Source: Nautilus pompilius (Eukaryota > Mollusca > Cephalopoda > Nautilida > Nautilidae). From it: a stretch of DNA of 64,000 nt. Numbering within the stretch: the first letter of the stretch is position 1; every line of letters starts with the position of its first letter. Made by a program: the position numbers and the translations under genes. Shown piece by piece: positions 1 to 12,399 of this stretch. The notes under the pieces were generated by a model, which was given only the letters and a program-made list of their open reading frames with translations, had not been told where the DNA came from and did not search any database. The stretch spans positions 1,942,001 through 2,006,000 of the forward strand of contig JACATO010000311.1 in the NCBI GenBank assembly GCA_018389105.1. Reading direction: 5' to 3'.

Positions 1-1039
1 ATAAAGAAATGTGTGCATGTTCAATTTTCAAAAAAATTTGACATAAATATGCCAAAGTTTTAAAAATATTTAATGGGTTAAATCCTTTTTCAGATAATAT
101 ATATATATATAAAGCTATTGCTTTGTTGTTTTTTATTGGATAGATTTCTCTTGATTAATTTTTTTTAATTTAGTATAAAATTTACTTCTTATTCTCGAAA
201 GAAGCTATCAAGTGGTTTACATTAATATGATAGAAAAGTCTGAATTATGGAAGATTCATGAAGACTGAAAAAGATGTTAGTTTAAATCAATTCCTGTAAA
301 ACACAGCAACAATTAATCCCTACAGAAAGAGGAAACATTTTTGATTAACTGCTGGATTACCAATTTTATATCTAACTACATCTAACTACTGTATAAAATG
401 ACTTTCTTTTCCTTTTTTTCTGGTTTGATGTAGAAAATTAAACTGCTCAAGTGAAGTAAAGGAAATGAACACAATACGCTCACTTTAAAACAAACAAAAA
501 ATGTGTGTGTGTGAGAGAGAGAGAAAGAGAGAGAGAGAATCCAAGGAACTGTAAACTGTTTATTTTTTTTTGTTGGAATGAAAATTTATTGGTAGCCAAC
601 TTTCCTGTTTCCTGACTGGGAGAATTAACTTTTATATATATCACAAACTGATGATCAACTAAATCAATGGGAAAGTAACCAGATGGTACCCTGCATACAG
701 AATCTGCTGTTGTTGCTCCAATAGTTTATTATTTTATGGTACAAAAATCAGAGAACACATTCCTATTTTGCACTACAGTTTATAATTTCAGTACAGTGAA
801 CTACAATTAATCACTGATTCATTAGTAATAATTGCTGTTTAATAAAGATCTTTCTTGGGAACATGTAAAATAATATTTAGGCTGCCACACATACATGGTT
901 AAGGATGTTTAGAATCTTAATATCCAACTGGACCATAAAAGAAGCTGATGTTAAAATTTAAACTTAGTCCTTTAAATGACACTGTATAAAGTAGCATAAA
1001 GTATTTTTCAGGAAGAAGACACCAGTCTATACACAACAG
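1..1039. other. AT-rich non-coding sequence
   Basis: No reading frame of note, no recognisable repeat family and no splice-flanked candidate exon were seen. The only structure is a TG/AG microsatellite at 502-538, listed separately. Probably intron or intergenic DNA. Confidence 0.6.
502..538. repeat. (TG)n(AG)n microsatellite
   Basis: A short TG run passes directly into an AG run with one AAA interruption. Compound TG/AG arrays of this kind recur at 7106-7150 and, as TC/TG, at 34408-34443. Confidence 0.9.
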
Positions 1040-1262
1040 AGACAACCTGGTGTGGGATCATGCTGCAAGGAGCCAAACATATTTGACTTTGTCAGAGAAA
1101 TCTCTACTAGAACTCTTCACTTTTAGATGTGGGACCAAACCTGCATGGTGAGGTAGTCAAGAAAGAGCAAAAAGGGGATGCGTGCCAAACCAAGCCATCC
1201 CCAAATGAGAATGAAACTTAGACCCTCAGCCTTGCTAGGTTAGTGGCCACCACTGAGCCTAC
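1040..1262 (-). repeat. tRNA-derived SINE, copy A
   Basis: On the minus strand the copy has a tRNA-like head at its right end, with a degenerate A box and B box near 1200-1260. A body containing the motif GGTTTGGCACGC near 1180 follows, then the TCTAAAAGTGAAGAGTT block near 1110-1130. The same order of blocks is seen in the copies near 19.5, 24.7, 34.9, 42.5, 55.7 and 60.3 kb. This copy is heavily mutated. The family assignment rests on comparing these copies with each other and not on a database search. Confidence 0.55.
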
Positions 1263-3279
1263 TCCTTTAGGAAGTGCAATTTCCAACACAATGAGTAAAT
1301 TCAGAAAGTACAATAAAATTTAAAAAAAACAAAAAAACAACTGATACAACCTGCTGAGAAATTTGTCCTAATAATTAGCAAGCATTTGAAATAAATGTTC
1401 CACACTTGTTAATATGTATACTAAAATCTGATTGCTCTCTTATCTGGTAAGTTACACTGGAAATGCAAATTCTTTTTTTTCTTTTCCTGTCTGATGAAAT
1501 GATAATAAGCTGTTAATAGGTAATAAAGGTTAACTGTTGAGAAACTAAGAAAGTGTAGATGTGATAAAACTGAAAGGTTACAATAAGCAAAAACCAATAA
1601 AAGCTACATAAAGGTTTTTTTTTCTTCTTTTAAATCGGTATGATAACAAATGGATAAAAAGGACATGCAAAATAAAGGAGCCCAGCCTTAAATTAAAGTC
1701 ATAGTAATCATATTTTAAAATGTTAATCCACTAAATATGATGGAGTTGATTTTGAAGAAAAATAAGGTATTTAAAGCCACATTTCAAAAGCAGCCACCAA
1801 CTGTGCATCTATTTAAAAATTCTGGATGTTAATAATAGTAAAAATAAATAGAAGTTCATTTGTTCTGGTAATTTATTGTTCTGATATAATAAGAATTCCA
1901 TGGTTGCACACTAGTCTAACATTGACTGCCTGATAATGTACAGATAATTCAATCAGTCATTCTAAACACCCTGTCAGTCTGCTATTGTGCTGCTATCACA
2001 GAGCTTTGGAACTGTTAATAATTCATCTGCACATAACACTGTATTATTAATTAATTTACAATTGCAATTTATCTCATTATGGCAACTGTTAACATGGTAT
2101 GATATTAAATATATTCTGCTATTTAAAGAAGTAAAATAAGATCAATTTAGATGAGTGCATAAGATTACTGTGCTATTATCTGTCCATATAAGTTAGTCAC
2201 CCGTACTTTAGAAAAGGATTGCAGACTCTAATATTAGTAAGGATACTGTATATTAAGGAAAGCAGAGGGACAAGAACAGAGCCCTGAGATACTTCACTGG
2301 TAACATTTCTTAACTTACATAAATCAACCTAGTTAACATTTATGCATATGAATTTAACCAAGATAATTAATTTGTTTTATCACAGTTATATATTATAGTT
2401 ATAACATTCTTGAGATAACTTATGTAGCATAAACAGACAGACATTCCCAGATTCACACTTATTTCTCTTCTTAAATATTACTGGAGTAATACAGAATCCT
2501 TTCTTTTGAGATGGCACTTTTGCTACATCTGATTAAACACTTTCACTCAGTAGATCGAAAATTTTACCAACTATCCTCACACAATTTAATTGATGCCACT
2601 TTATTAGGCTTAAGACTATACTTATTTTTTAAATATATTGAAAAATGAAGGTTAAATTTGGCTTCCACAAAAGATCCTAGATTTTTATGCATGAAACTAA
2701 ACATCTTTCACTCCTCATAGATAAGATTTAAATTATGAATGGATTGTTCAAGCAGAGTTCTCAAATTTATATAGCTGCTGCATCATAAAATGAGCCTGCT
2801 CAATTAATGAACATCTGCCAAGGCAGAAAGCAGGGTTACCATTAGTTCAGATATTTCCCCATCAGCTTATGAGTAGTAACAGAACTAACTAATGAACTTC
2901 AAATCCTGAGCAATAATTCTAAAAATGGCAGATTTATATATGTATATAAAAACAAAGGTTGAAGGAATTTCAGAAGTAATCTCCAAGCTGTTTTTATTTT
3001 TCTCTAGCTTCTTTAAATAATTAAAAAAAAAAATTATTTAACAGCTTTGAATTTTTTTTTCTTGAATTCATGTTTATGATTAAATTAGCCTGGAATCTTA
3101 ACTGTCTTTAATTTCTGCTACTCTGGTTAGAGAAAATGTACCAAAGAGTCAAACTATGACCTGTGTAACAGTTCCTTAAAATCTAAGCACTTGTTTTTTC
3201 CTCCCCACCATGTGCAAAGACAATTAAGAAAGAAGAATGAAAAAGCAATTATTTCCTCAAACTTCAAATTGTCAAAAAA
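1263..3279. other. AT-rich non-coding sequence
   Basis: No coding region, transposon end or longer repeat could be supported. Several short AT-rich runs are present, including a TATATA stretch near 2937-2947. Confidence 0.6.
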
Positions 3280-3756
3280 GAGATTATTTTAAAAAGGGTG
3301 AAGAAAAATAAAGAAAAGAGGGATAAAGAAAGGAGACTGACTGGGTAACAGACAGGAGAGAGAATGAGATGAAATATGAAGACTAAACCAAGAGGATAAA
3401 TGAAGATGAAAGTAAAATGAAGGAAGGAAAGATGAATAAAAGAGTATTCAGAAGAGAGAGGAAGGAAGAAGTGAAACAAAAAAGTAAACTAAAAGAGAAG
3501 GGAAAGAAATAAAAAAGAGTAAACTGGAGGTGAGAAGGAAAAGATAAAGAGAAAAGTAAACAGAAGGGAGAAGAAATGAAGAGGTGAATAAACAAACAAA
3601 AATGGAGAAGGAAACAGAGATAAAAAAGAGAGTAAACTGATGGGAGAAGATAAAAAGAAGAGTAAACTGGAAAGGAAAGAGAAATGACAAGGAGTTAACT
3701 AATGGAGGGGACGATTAATAAAAGAGAGAAAGAGAGTTGAATGAGAGAGAGAGAAA
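3280..3756. repeat. Purine-rich (A/G) tract with a degenerate repeat unit
   Basis: About 480 bases are almost wholly A and G on the plus strand. The word AGTAAACTG with GAGAAG-type spacers recurs at irregular intervals of roughly 40-60 bases between about 3480 and 3700, so the tract looks like a decayed minisatellite. The minus-strand open frames here, rich in Phe, Ser and Leu, are a by-product of the pyrimidine-rich strand and are not genes. Confidence 0.75.
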
Positions 3757-6335
3757 CTTCAGCTCCTTAGAAGATCTCAGGATAAAACGGGTCTGATCTT
3801 TCTTGCCCATCTGCCCAACAACAGAAATTACAAAATAGAGCAAAGTCAAACCAAATTGAAAAAGACCACTAACTTTCCAAGATATTTAACAAACTTAATC
3901 TTTTGAATAACTACTGATAGTTGAAATGAGATAATATTTTGAGGTCAAAACAAACAAACAAACAAAAAAAACCTCTCACATCTCAGTGGCAAGTGGAGTC
4001 AATGGGCTATTGTTGAAACTGTCTGGAACAGTTGGTGATAGATACTCGGACATGTGCATTGCAATTTATAAATGTTCAAAACTTCACACGTATTTTTAAA
4101 GACTCCCACCAAAAAATGAAAGTAGAACAACCTTGATTAGGCAAGAATCCATTTTATTCCAGTTTAATCCATTTTGTTATTTTCTTGTATTCATTATACT
4201 TTATTAGGCTAATTTGAGACTTGTGACTTGATTATATCTAATTTTCTCATCTCATTTACATTAAAAAAGATGCAATGTGCATTCTGACTTTTTTTAAAAA
4301 AAAGAACATGATAATTCATATCAAATTTGCAAGTGGCTCAGTATGCCAGTTTTTCTTTTTAATAAATTACCTATGAAAATCTGAGAGCAAAAAATGAAGT
4401 TTACCAAAGATAATGAAGCAAAAATGGTGGTCAATGGAAGCATTATAGAAAACAAAAAGAAATATATTGCTTTTCTATTGCTATTTCATTTAGAATCTCT
4501 CTGGGTTTTTTGTTTTTTTCTTAATATTAAAATTCTACAGTAAATTCCATACAATAATCTGATTCCATATTATTTATATTCTTATTTATTATTTAGACCA
4601 GTGTGTTATTATGACTTAGCTTAGGAAATTTCCATTTTATTCTATATTATGCTTCTGTAGGCCACAATTTTTCTGTTCTTTTTTTATATAAAATTATATT
4701 TTTTCACAAGTTGAAAAACTGCAAAAAATCCCCCCCTCATATGTATTAATAATATTTTTTTTACCATGGGCTTATAGACAATTGGCCTTATCTGGACAGT
4801 GATAAAATGTCAAAATTTCCAATTCTGTACCATGAAAAATATGACAGAAGCCATTCATTAAAAAATAAACTTGGAAGATGACTGACACCAGGCAGCCATG
4901 AAAGCTGCAGTGAGTACAAAGAGAATAATATTTTAGACATTAAACTGTAATGGCCAAGATAGAAAGAGAAGATTGCTTAAAATCTCTGCAGGTGCCTGAC
5001 TGAATGTACATCTGTACTGCTGCCAGGATGCTGTTCCAGAGAAAAATTACCAGACAGGTGTTGAAGTTTGTGACTGCTGCTGATCATTACATGGGGATTG
5101 TCTGTAAACAGGACAGGGTGCAAGATCAGAAAACATTATTTCATCAACCCTGTAAAAACATTTAAATTGCTAGTGATTTCACTTACAAGCCAGACAAAAG
5201 GAAATAATTACACTGAATTAAAATGCTGGCATTTGATATGCCCTAAATAAGCAAAGCAATTTTGTTCTAACTATTGTCATTCATATGGTGACTTGTTTTA
5301 GTTTGAGAATATTTCTTAAATGTGCCTAGATGATGGTCCATTAAACCATGAACTCCAATATGCCATCTGTTTCATATTGCTGACTTAAACCAAAATACTA
5401 AAATTTACTTTAGTGCTATATGTTATATATGATATTCAAATAAAGCACAGCTGGAATAGCATTGCTGTAACGGTAATTGGCCAGGCTTTATTTGAGGATA
5501 TCTAGTATACACACACACACACACACATACATTAATGTATGTGACTGTCAACCAATAAATGGAGTTGGAGTAACCTTCTTTTTCTTCTCACAAACATCTT
5601 ACTAAAAATACAAACAAAAAAAAACACCACAATTAAATCACTCTGGCCATAAACAAGATGGTGACAATAGATATAAATAAATATCCATCTGTGTAGATTC
5701 ATTCAAACAATTTTTTTTAAAGTTTCTATTCATAGTTTTAACCTCTCCTACCTCTTTTGTTGCAGCTAAGAAAGGAATAAATGCATATTTAGGTTGCGAA
5801 CCATAGAATCTCATTTTGTTCATTATCTTTAATAAAATGCAAATAAAAATAAGTTGTTGCACTAACAATTTTCTCATCTCTTGTTTGTTGCTGCTATTAA
5901 TGTCTCTTTTCTTTTTAAACAGTACCATGAATACTAAACTGGACAAAATAAGTAAAATCCAGCAGTTGATTCTTTTCTGTTAGTCACACTTTTTTTTTTG
6001 TGGAAAATAATTTTAAATTGTTATAATTAAAATTGTAAATATATATAAATATATCAAATTTTAAAATTGTGCATCAGTTCTTGTTTACTCACAAAGTTTC
6101 ATTCATCTGAATTTGGCAGCAGACTACACAATATATTCTACTGATAATTAAAACTTTCTACATAAGAAATTTCCTGAATGCCACTCTGCAAAGATATGCC
6201 TAAAGATTTATTTTAAGCACATTTCCTGACCATTATAGACCTGACCCAACTACAGATGCTTACATTCAGCCATTTAACCATCAAAATCAACTCCTGGCTT
6301 AAAAGAAGAGGAGAACAAATGTTTAAGGCACTTAC
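3757..6335. other. AT-rich non-coding sequence
   Basis: No gene, transposase remnant or clear repeat was recognised. A segment near 4880-5120 is a little richer in GC than its surroundings but carries no sustained frame. A CA microsatellite lies at 5508-5527. A minus-strand frame of 102 codons at 5638-5946 has no recognisable domain and is probably chance. Confidence 0.55.
5508..5527. repeat. (CA)n microsatellite
   Basis: About ten CA dinucleotides in a row. Confidence 0.9.
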
Positions 6336-6424
6336 CTGGATGAAAAAATCCCCGAGGCTTCAGAGGGAGTGTTACTGGCATTATTTGGGCCAGACCACTT
6401 CACTTTCATAGCATTCATGAGATC
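6336..6424 (-). CDS. Candidate internal coding exon of an unidentified host gene
   Basis: Read on the minus strand, an 89-base block is bounded on its 5' side by a pyrimidine-rich stretch ending TTGTCAG. Its 3' side is CCAG followed by GTAAGT, a perfect donor match. One frame is open throughout and gives about 29 residues, beginning DLMNAMKVKW and ending SEASGIFSS. The other two frames have stops. The block is close to half GC, well above its surroundings, which favours real coding sequence. I do not recognise the protein: it is Ser/Asn-rich at its end and shows no known domain. Its neighbouring exons were not found, so the gene and the true phase are unknown. It could still be a chance pseudo-exon. 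Confidence 0.4.
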
Positions 6425-7103
6425 CTGACAATTTATAAAGAAAGAAAAAATAAATACACTAAAGAAAGAAATAGTGGTTTTCTTACATTAAAATTTGTTT
6501 TAAAAAGGAAAGGGAGGGAAGGATGTTAATTGTTTTTCTAGTTTTAAACATTTCTATGTAAATAAAAGCAAACATTGTAGACAACTGAGGATAAAGTGAA
6601 AAAGATGTATTTTTGGAAAGATGTGAAAAGTCGTTCCAGAAATTGTTCTAGTGTAATTAACCACAAACTAAAACTCCATTTTTTTTTTTTAAACATAAGT
6701 AAAACAAAAATGGAAAAAAAAAAAAAAAAAACAAAAACAAAATAGCTGTACAAAAAATTGCAAAATTAGCAAACGCACAATTCATAGCAGGACTCAAAAT
6801 GCTGAGTGAGAAAAAAAGGGACAATACTTGATGATGCATACATTGGCTTTCCTTAAGTTGCTTAGGAAGGGGAAACAATGAGGTCTTCTGATTAGTAGTG
6901 GGAAATAAATTGGGTAAAAGCCATATTCCTGGCTATATAAATTATCTAGCTGGCATCCAATGGAGACCATATGACAGCCACAATCTTGAAAGGGTACAAT
7001 TTATAATATGCTAACCCATTTCCTACTTTCTCAAGTGATATCCCAAGGAACCTACTAAAAAATACAAACAGCTTCTGAGATTATTTAACTTTAACAAAGA
7101 AAG

Positions 7104-7149
<46 letters not shown>

Positions 7150-8370
7150 CAGAAATTTTATATTACACTAAAATTTTCTAATTTTGCTTGATAAAGTTGA
7201 ATTAAACTTGCTGAATTGGCATAATAATGTCATACTAACATACTGAAGTATATACCACTTTGTAGTTTTCCATATACTTAATGGAAAATATGGCCATAAT
7301 TGAAAAACGTAACAATCTAACTTGCAAATGTATGATTTCCAAAAAGGCTTAATATAAATTATGACAATTGTGACTCATTTAAAAATATTCAAAAGCATAG
7401 CTTTATTTTGAAGAGTTTATAGCCATATAAACATGGTTTGAAGATAAATTTTTGTAAATGTCATTTTCAGGGTGATGGAAAACTTTTGGTCATGACTGGC
7501 ATAAACCAATTGAAGATATAAAATAGAAATGAAAGGGCTGGCAAGCCCATAACCTTAACTCAGTAAGAAAACTGTAATCATTAATCTAGTCACCTCTACC
7601 CTATAGTATAGAAGTAAAATTATAGGAATGCCAGAGTAGGTCTGTTGCACCATCAAAATAAACTGATTGATTTTGTATAGCAGAGGCAAAAGCATCTCGT
7701 AAATAAACAAAGGTCCATCTTCTTTGGTACTCAAGGATAAATATAACACACAGAGAGCAAAATCTATGCTCAACTGATAAAAACTATAGTAGAAGTCATA
7801 GGCTCTAGTATGAAGTGAAAAATGGCATGGCAGCTTTAATTGTGAACTTATTATATATATATAAATCAAATTGTTAGGCAGCTAGTTACATGATATTACC
7901 ATATGACTTAAAAATATATATATGAAAAAATGTTTCATTAAGTTAATGTTAGAACTTTTTGATAACATTTTTCTTAGAAAATATCCTTGGCCTCATCCAC
8001 AATTAAACAATTGTTGTCTTTGTGGTGAATGTTAATTCCCCACCTCATCATCTCTCTTCTAACAAAAATATTTTATTTTTAAAAATTTAGAGATTCTTTT
8101 TTAGCAAGAAAAGTGGAAGAATGGTCTTTGGTGGTCATGTTTGTATAACATGACTTTCTTTGTCAGTCAGTGAAAATGAAAGATAACAGGGGAGCAGAGC
8201 AGAATGAATTTACTATATGGGGAAACCAACAAAAACTCACTTTAAAACAATGATATCACCACATGGAAATCCACCAAAAGTTCTGTTTTAAATCTCCAGT
8301 TTATTACACAAAAAATTACCAAAACCATGGTTCTATTTTACTGTCATTCACATTTAATGTCATTTATATA
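6425..8370. other. AT-rich non-coding sequence
   Basis: Contains an A-rich run near 6715-6730 and the compound microsatellite at 7106-7150. Short open frames here, such as 7555-7869 minus, show no domain and lie in low-complexity AT sequence. Confidence 0.55.
7106..7150. repeat. (AC)n(AG)n compound microsatellite
   Basis: About thirteen AC units pass directly into about nine AG units. Confidence 0.9.
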
Positions 8371-9659
8371 TTAGGTTGTTACAAACGTTTTGTTGTTTTT
8401 TTTTTTACTGTAACAATAAGACTTCATATTGTTGCTGAATGTGAAGTTTATTAATCAAAGTAAGTTCCATTACAATCAGTACACTTTTTCCAATGAGTTA
8501 CAAGAGTATTTATACCATTTTATAAAAAAAAAAATTGGGTTTCTGGAGTCAATACACTGTTGGAAGACAGTTTCAATTGCTGCTTGGTTGGAGAAGGATT
8601 TCATATGGAGGAAGTTGTTTGGGTGTTTGAAAAGATGGTAGTCTGTGGAAGAAAAGTCTGATGAATAGGCTGGGTGAGGGAGAATTTCGTACTCCAAAGT
8701 GTTCAGTTTCTGAAGAGTCGCTTTTGCAACATGATGACGAGCATTGTCGTGGAGTAGGATTTGGCCTCTTCAATTCACCAATGCCAGCTGTTGTTGGGAG
8801 AGTTTCTAATGAACGTCTAATTCACGAATGTACCTTTCAGTTGTGGTGGTTTCATCAGGTTGCAAGAAGTTATAGTGGATGACACCAGTTGCAGTCCACC
8901 AGACAGTGACCATGACCTTCTTTGGGTGGAAGCTGGGTTTTTGAATGTGATTAGGTGCCTTACCTCTGTCGAGCCACTGTGCTGATCATTTGTGATTGTC
9001 ATAAAGAATCCATTTTTCATCACACGTAAGGATTCGGTAAAGAAATGGGTCGTTTTTGTTTCTTATGACAAACGAAGAACAGATCTCCAATTGACGATTT
9101 TGTTGTTGTTCATTCAACTCATTAGGCACCCACATGTCAAGCCCTTTCACCTTGCAGATTGTGTCAAGATGCCAGGAAACAGTTGCAGTGCTTACGTCAA
9201 GCTCTCCAACAATTTCTCACACTGTTTTTCTTGGATCGGCTTCAAATGAGGCTTTCAGACGGTCGTCATCACAACTGGAATGATGTCTGCTACGTTCCTT
9301 ATCTTCAGACTCACATCTCCTGATTGAAACTTTGCAAACCATCATTGTACTGTGTGCTCATTTGCAGTGTCCTCACTACATGCTTGCTTAATGTTATGAC
9401 TTTCCTCACTTGCTTTGTGGCCCAGTTTGACCTCGTGAAGCAAGATGGCACTAAAAGCTTTTCTAACCATGCTTCACTCAGAACCCTGAAACAAATATTC
9501 ATTTTATAATTTTTAAAAAGGTAGGTTTTGCATAATGTATGCCAAAGCACATGTTACAAAATGGTATATAACTTATCTACAAACACCTTCATAGGCATGC
9601 AAAAAATGAACCCGAAATTAGCATTATATAAAATCAACAAAACTTTTTTGACAACCTAA
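8371..9659 (-). mobile_element. Mariner (Tc1/mariner) DNA transposon, full length
   Basis: The element is 1289 bp, the usual mariner length. Its ends are inverted repeats: the left end starts TTAGGTTGTTACAAACGTTT and the right end, reverse complemented, starts TTAGGTTGTCAAAAAAGTTT. About 26 of the first 30 bases match. A TA dinucleotide flanks each end (8369-8370 and 9660-9661), the target duplication expected for this superfamily. The interior carries a broken transposase on the minus strand, described separately. The sharp ends and good repeats suggest fairly recent arrival, although the coding region is already inactive. Confidence 0.93.
8452..9502 (-). pseudogene. Mariner transposase pseudogene
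   Basis: Mariner transposase is an RNase H-fold enzyme of about 345 residues that cuts and pastes its own element using three aspartates. Pieces are recognisable in several frames. An N-terminal helix-turn-helix part lies at about 9311-9502. Near 9000-9040 is a block reading CDEKWILYDN with the first Asp. Near 8760 is a remnant of the block with the second Asp. At 8640-8697 is LPHPAYSSDFSSTDYHLF, which corresponds to the third-Asp block. The protein ends KKCTDCNGTYFD before a stop at 8452-8454. Frameshifts between blocks and several internal stops make it non-functional. The start at 9502 is the Met at the head of the N-terminal block and is approximate. Confidence 0.88.
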
Positions 9660-11184
9660 TATCATGTAAAGGTTTTCTTTATGTCAGTTATTAAAGATAA
9701 AATAAAGATGACATATATCATCCAGTGTAAGATTTGAAAATAATGCAATTCATACATTGCTGATCTAAAACAGGTAAGCCTGATAACCACACCCCCTTCT
9801 TGTTTTATATACAGTGTATTGGCAGCTAAGCAGTAAATTGTATTTATGTTGAGAGAGATGATTTGTGATAAGGAAATAGTGGTATGATAAGTTATACTAT
9901 TAGTTATAATTAGTTTCAATCAAACATTTTCAAAAATTAAGATCTTCCTAGCCAACCTGTAGCAAATAATCAAAATCTTGTTAGTTTTTCAATAAAATGC
10001 ATCTTAAACATGTCAAATATTAAAAAAAAGATATTCAAATGAAACCATAATGAAAAAAATGCTAATGGTATCCAGCCAGGCTTCACTTAATGCCTCATGT
10101 ACATTTGTTTTTATGCGTATAGTGCATTATGTTTCAGACACTAAATTACTTATACAGTATAGTTCTTCATATTTATTTATTTATTTATTTATTGCAATTC
10201 ATGCCTTTTAACTTGAAAAATATTTTAACACTGTAAGGTTAACGTTTTTAAAATGTAATCAAAGCCACAAATTAAAAATTAATCTATTTTCCTTATTATT
10301 TACATAAAAGCATAATAATTTTTAATTATGTCACCTTTATGAAAGGCAGCAGATTATGTTGACTTATAAAAGATTTTTTCTTATTAAAAACATTTTCGAT
10401 AAATGTTTTGTTTTTATAAAAAATAAATTAAGTAAAAATAAAAATATAAATAACAATAAATAAAAGTGGATGTTTAACTTCACTAGATTGGTTAACTTGC
10501 ACAACTAATTAAAGAAATATTTTTTTGTAACAGTCACTCATTAATGTCAACATATTGTAAATCAGCCAAAATCAACATTATGGATGTGATCGCCATAGGC
10601 AGATAAACTAAAAAAAGAATATTAAATAATTTTTTTTTGATAAATGAAACATTCTGTACATGGTGTCAATTTATTAATCAACTAATTAATATTAATGTTA
10701 GCTTCAGAATTGCCATGCCATAGAAGCAAGGTCAACAGACAAATCCAACAACTAACATGAACATTTGGTAATTGAAAACTGATTTGTCTGGTACTGTCCC
10801 TAAACAATGAGTGGCAATATGAGATAAAATCTCTGTTCATCCATGTTATGCTCATAAAAAGAGAATTTGGATTATAACATAATAATGATACAATAACAAA
10901 AATACTGGAAATATGATATTTCAGTCAAAAGGACTAAACCAATAGAAAAAGAATTATGACTAATAAATGAGATAGAATTCAACAAAAACTTTAAACAAAC
11001 ATACAATAGATGATTTATGTGCATGAATAAATTATACCATCATCTTGAAAATTAATGAAAAAAAATTATAGAATCTCCCATAACTGTGGATACAATGATG
11101 AAACATCCCTAATATTATATACAATAAATTCAATAGTGTGTATTATTACATATGTAATAGCATGTAGCTAATAAAAAATATATA
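9660..11184. other. AT-rich non-coding sequence
   Basis: Only a short TTTA tetranucleotide array at 10169-10193 stands out. No coding remnant was recognised. Confidence 0.6.
10169..10193. repeat. (TTTA)n microsatellite
   Basis: About six tandem TTTA units. Confidence 0.85.
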
Positions 11185-12399
11185 CCATATTTTTTGGCAT
11201 ATAAATTTATACTTTTCCCCCAAAAGTCTGGGCTTCAACTTATATTCCAAATTGACTCATCTATGGATAGAGTGATTGAAATTGCTTTAATGAAAAGATA
11301 TAAACTGTAAAATTGTCATTTGAAACATATTACAGAAATTCCTGCTTGGAACATTTGCTGTTCTGGTGAGCAATTTACCATCAATGTGATCACTGAAGCA
11401 TGCAAAGTATCCAGTCAATAACAGGTGCTTTCTCAATAATTACGTTCTATCTATCCCTTTCAATTCTAAATATATGTATACCTGCCCCAAACAAATGCCC
11501 TATCTCATCTCAAAATGCCTTTAAAGTTACACAACTCGTACACAGCAGCTTTTAAACTGGAAGTTTTAGGTTCACAAAATAAAATGGTAGTAATATGGCT
11601 GTGTAAAGAAAAGGCAGTATCAGCAAAAAATGTTAGGGATTGAAATAAAGCAAACGGTGTCACAGACTACAAAGAAAACCAAGAAGGAAAGTTGTAGGTG
11701 CAAAGTGAGGAGAACTAACACTGACGATAAGTTGGAGAAGTTTGTACTAACCAAACATGCCGCATGTCATGAACTTGGTACTTTATAGCTAAGACTGAAG
11801 GCTAAACAAATTGCAACTGATGATCACTGTCTTTACATTTATCCCTGTCTTTCTTTGACTGGTATCAGTATTCACCATGGTGGCTTCCCCAGACTTGTGT
11901 ACCATATTATCCAATCAGAAAACAACTGAGTGTGTTGATCTCCGTGTTGGCCTAGTTGTGAACCAAAAATGGCGGATAATTTGAAATCAAGCTGAATATC
12001 AACTCATGCTGTCAAAAGTGAAATTGAGAATTAAATTTCTGAATATTTGTGTAGATAAAACTGACATGTTTGGCTTTTTAAAGTAAGTGATTCAATACAG
12101 CACAAATGACACAATCACTGATGATCACTGATGTATGTTCAAAAACTATTTCAGTCATTTGCACAAATAAATGATTAATGTTTATGAGCTTGAAAGTACC
12201 ATATACAGCAATGTGATGCAAGTGTTATAAAGAATATGACACATTGTTCTGACTAACTGAAAGTTTGGCTAACTACTGTAGCTGACTTAACCTTGTCTAA
12301 TACTCTGAATCAACTTAAATATGAATGAAGGAAAGAAAAATGGGAAAATTAGCCAACTTGACTTATACTCTACATCAACTTCTAATCTGAAAAATATGG
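11185..12399 (+). mobile_element. Pogo/Tigger-like DNA transposon, internally deleted
   Basis: The left end begins CCATATTTTTTGGCATATAA. The right end, reverse complemented, begins CCATATTTTTCAGATTAGAA. Both ends are flanked by TA (11183-11184 and 12400-12401), so the pair behaves as terminal inverted repeats of a Tc1/mariner/pogo superfamily element. The span is 1215 bp, short for an autonomous pogo. Inside is a fragment of the CENP-B/pogo type DNA-binding helix-turn-helix (see the next entry), but no DDE catalytic domain is visible. It is therefore read as a deletion derivative. The inner parts of the inverted repeats have diverged. Confidence 0.7.
11536..11780 (+). pseudogene. Pogo-type transposase N-terminal (CENP-B HTH) fragment
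   Basis: The plus-strand frame starts SYTAAFKLEVL, a hallmark of the first helix-turn-helix in pogo/Tigger/Jerky transposases. Frame-shifted pieces follow that read as a lysine-rich linker containing KANGVTDYKENQEGKL. This domain binds the element's terminal repeats. Stops interrupt the frame and nothing of the DDE domain follows before the element's right end. The family call rests on motif recall and not on a search. Confidence 0.6.

Noticed and set aside
3264..3690. Overlapping minus-strand frames rich in Phe, Ser and Leu
   Set aside because: They are the pyrimidine strand of a purine-rich tract, with no codon bias or domain.
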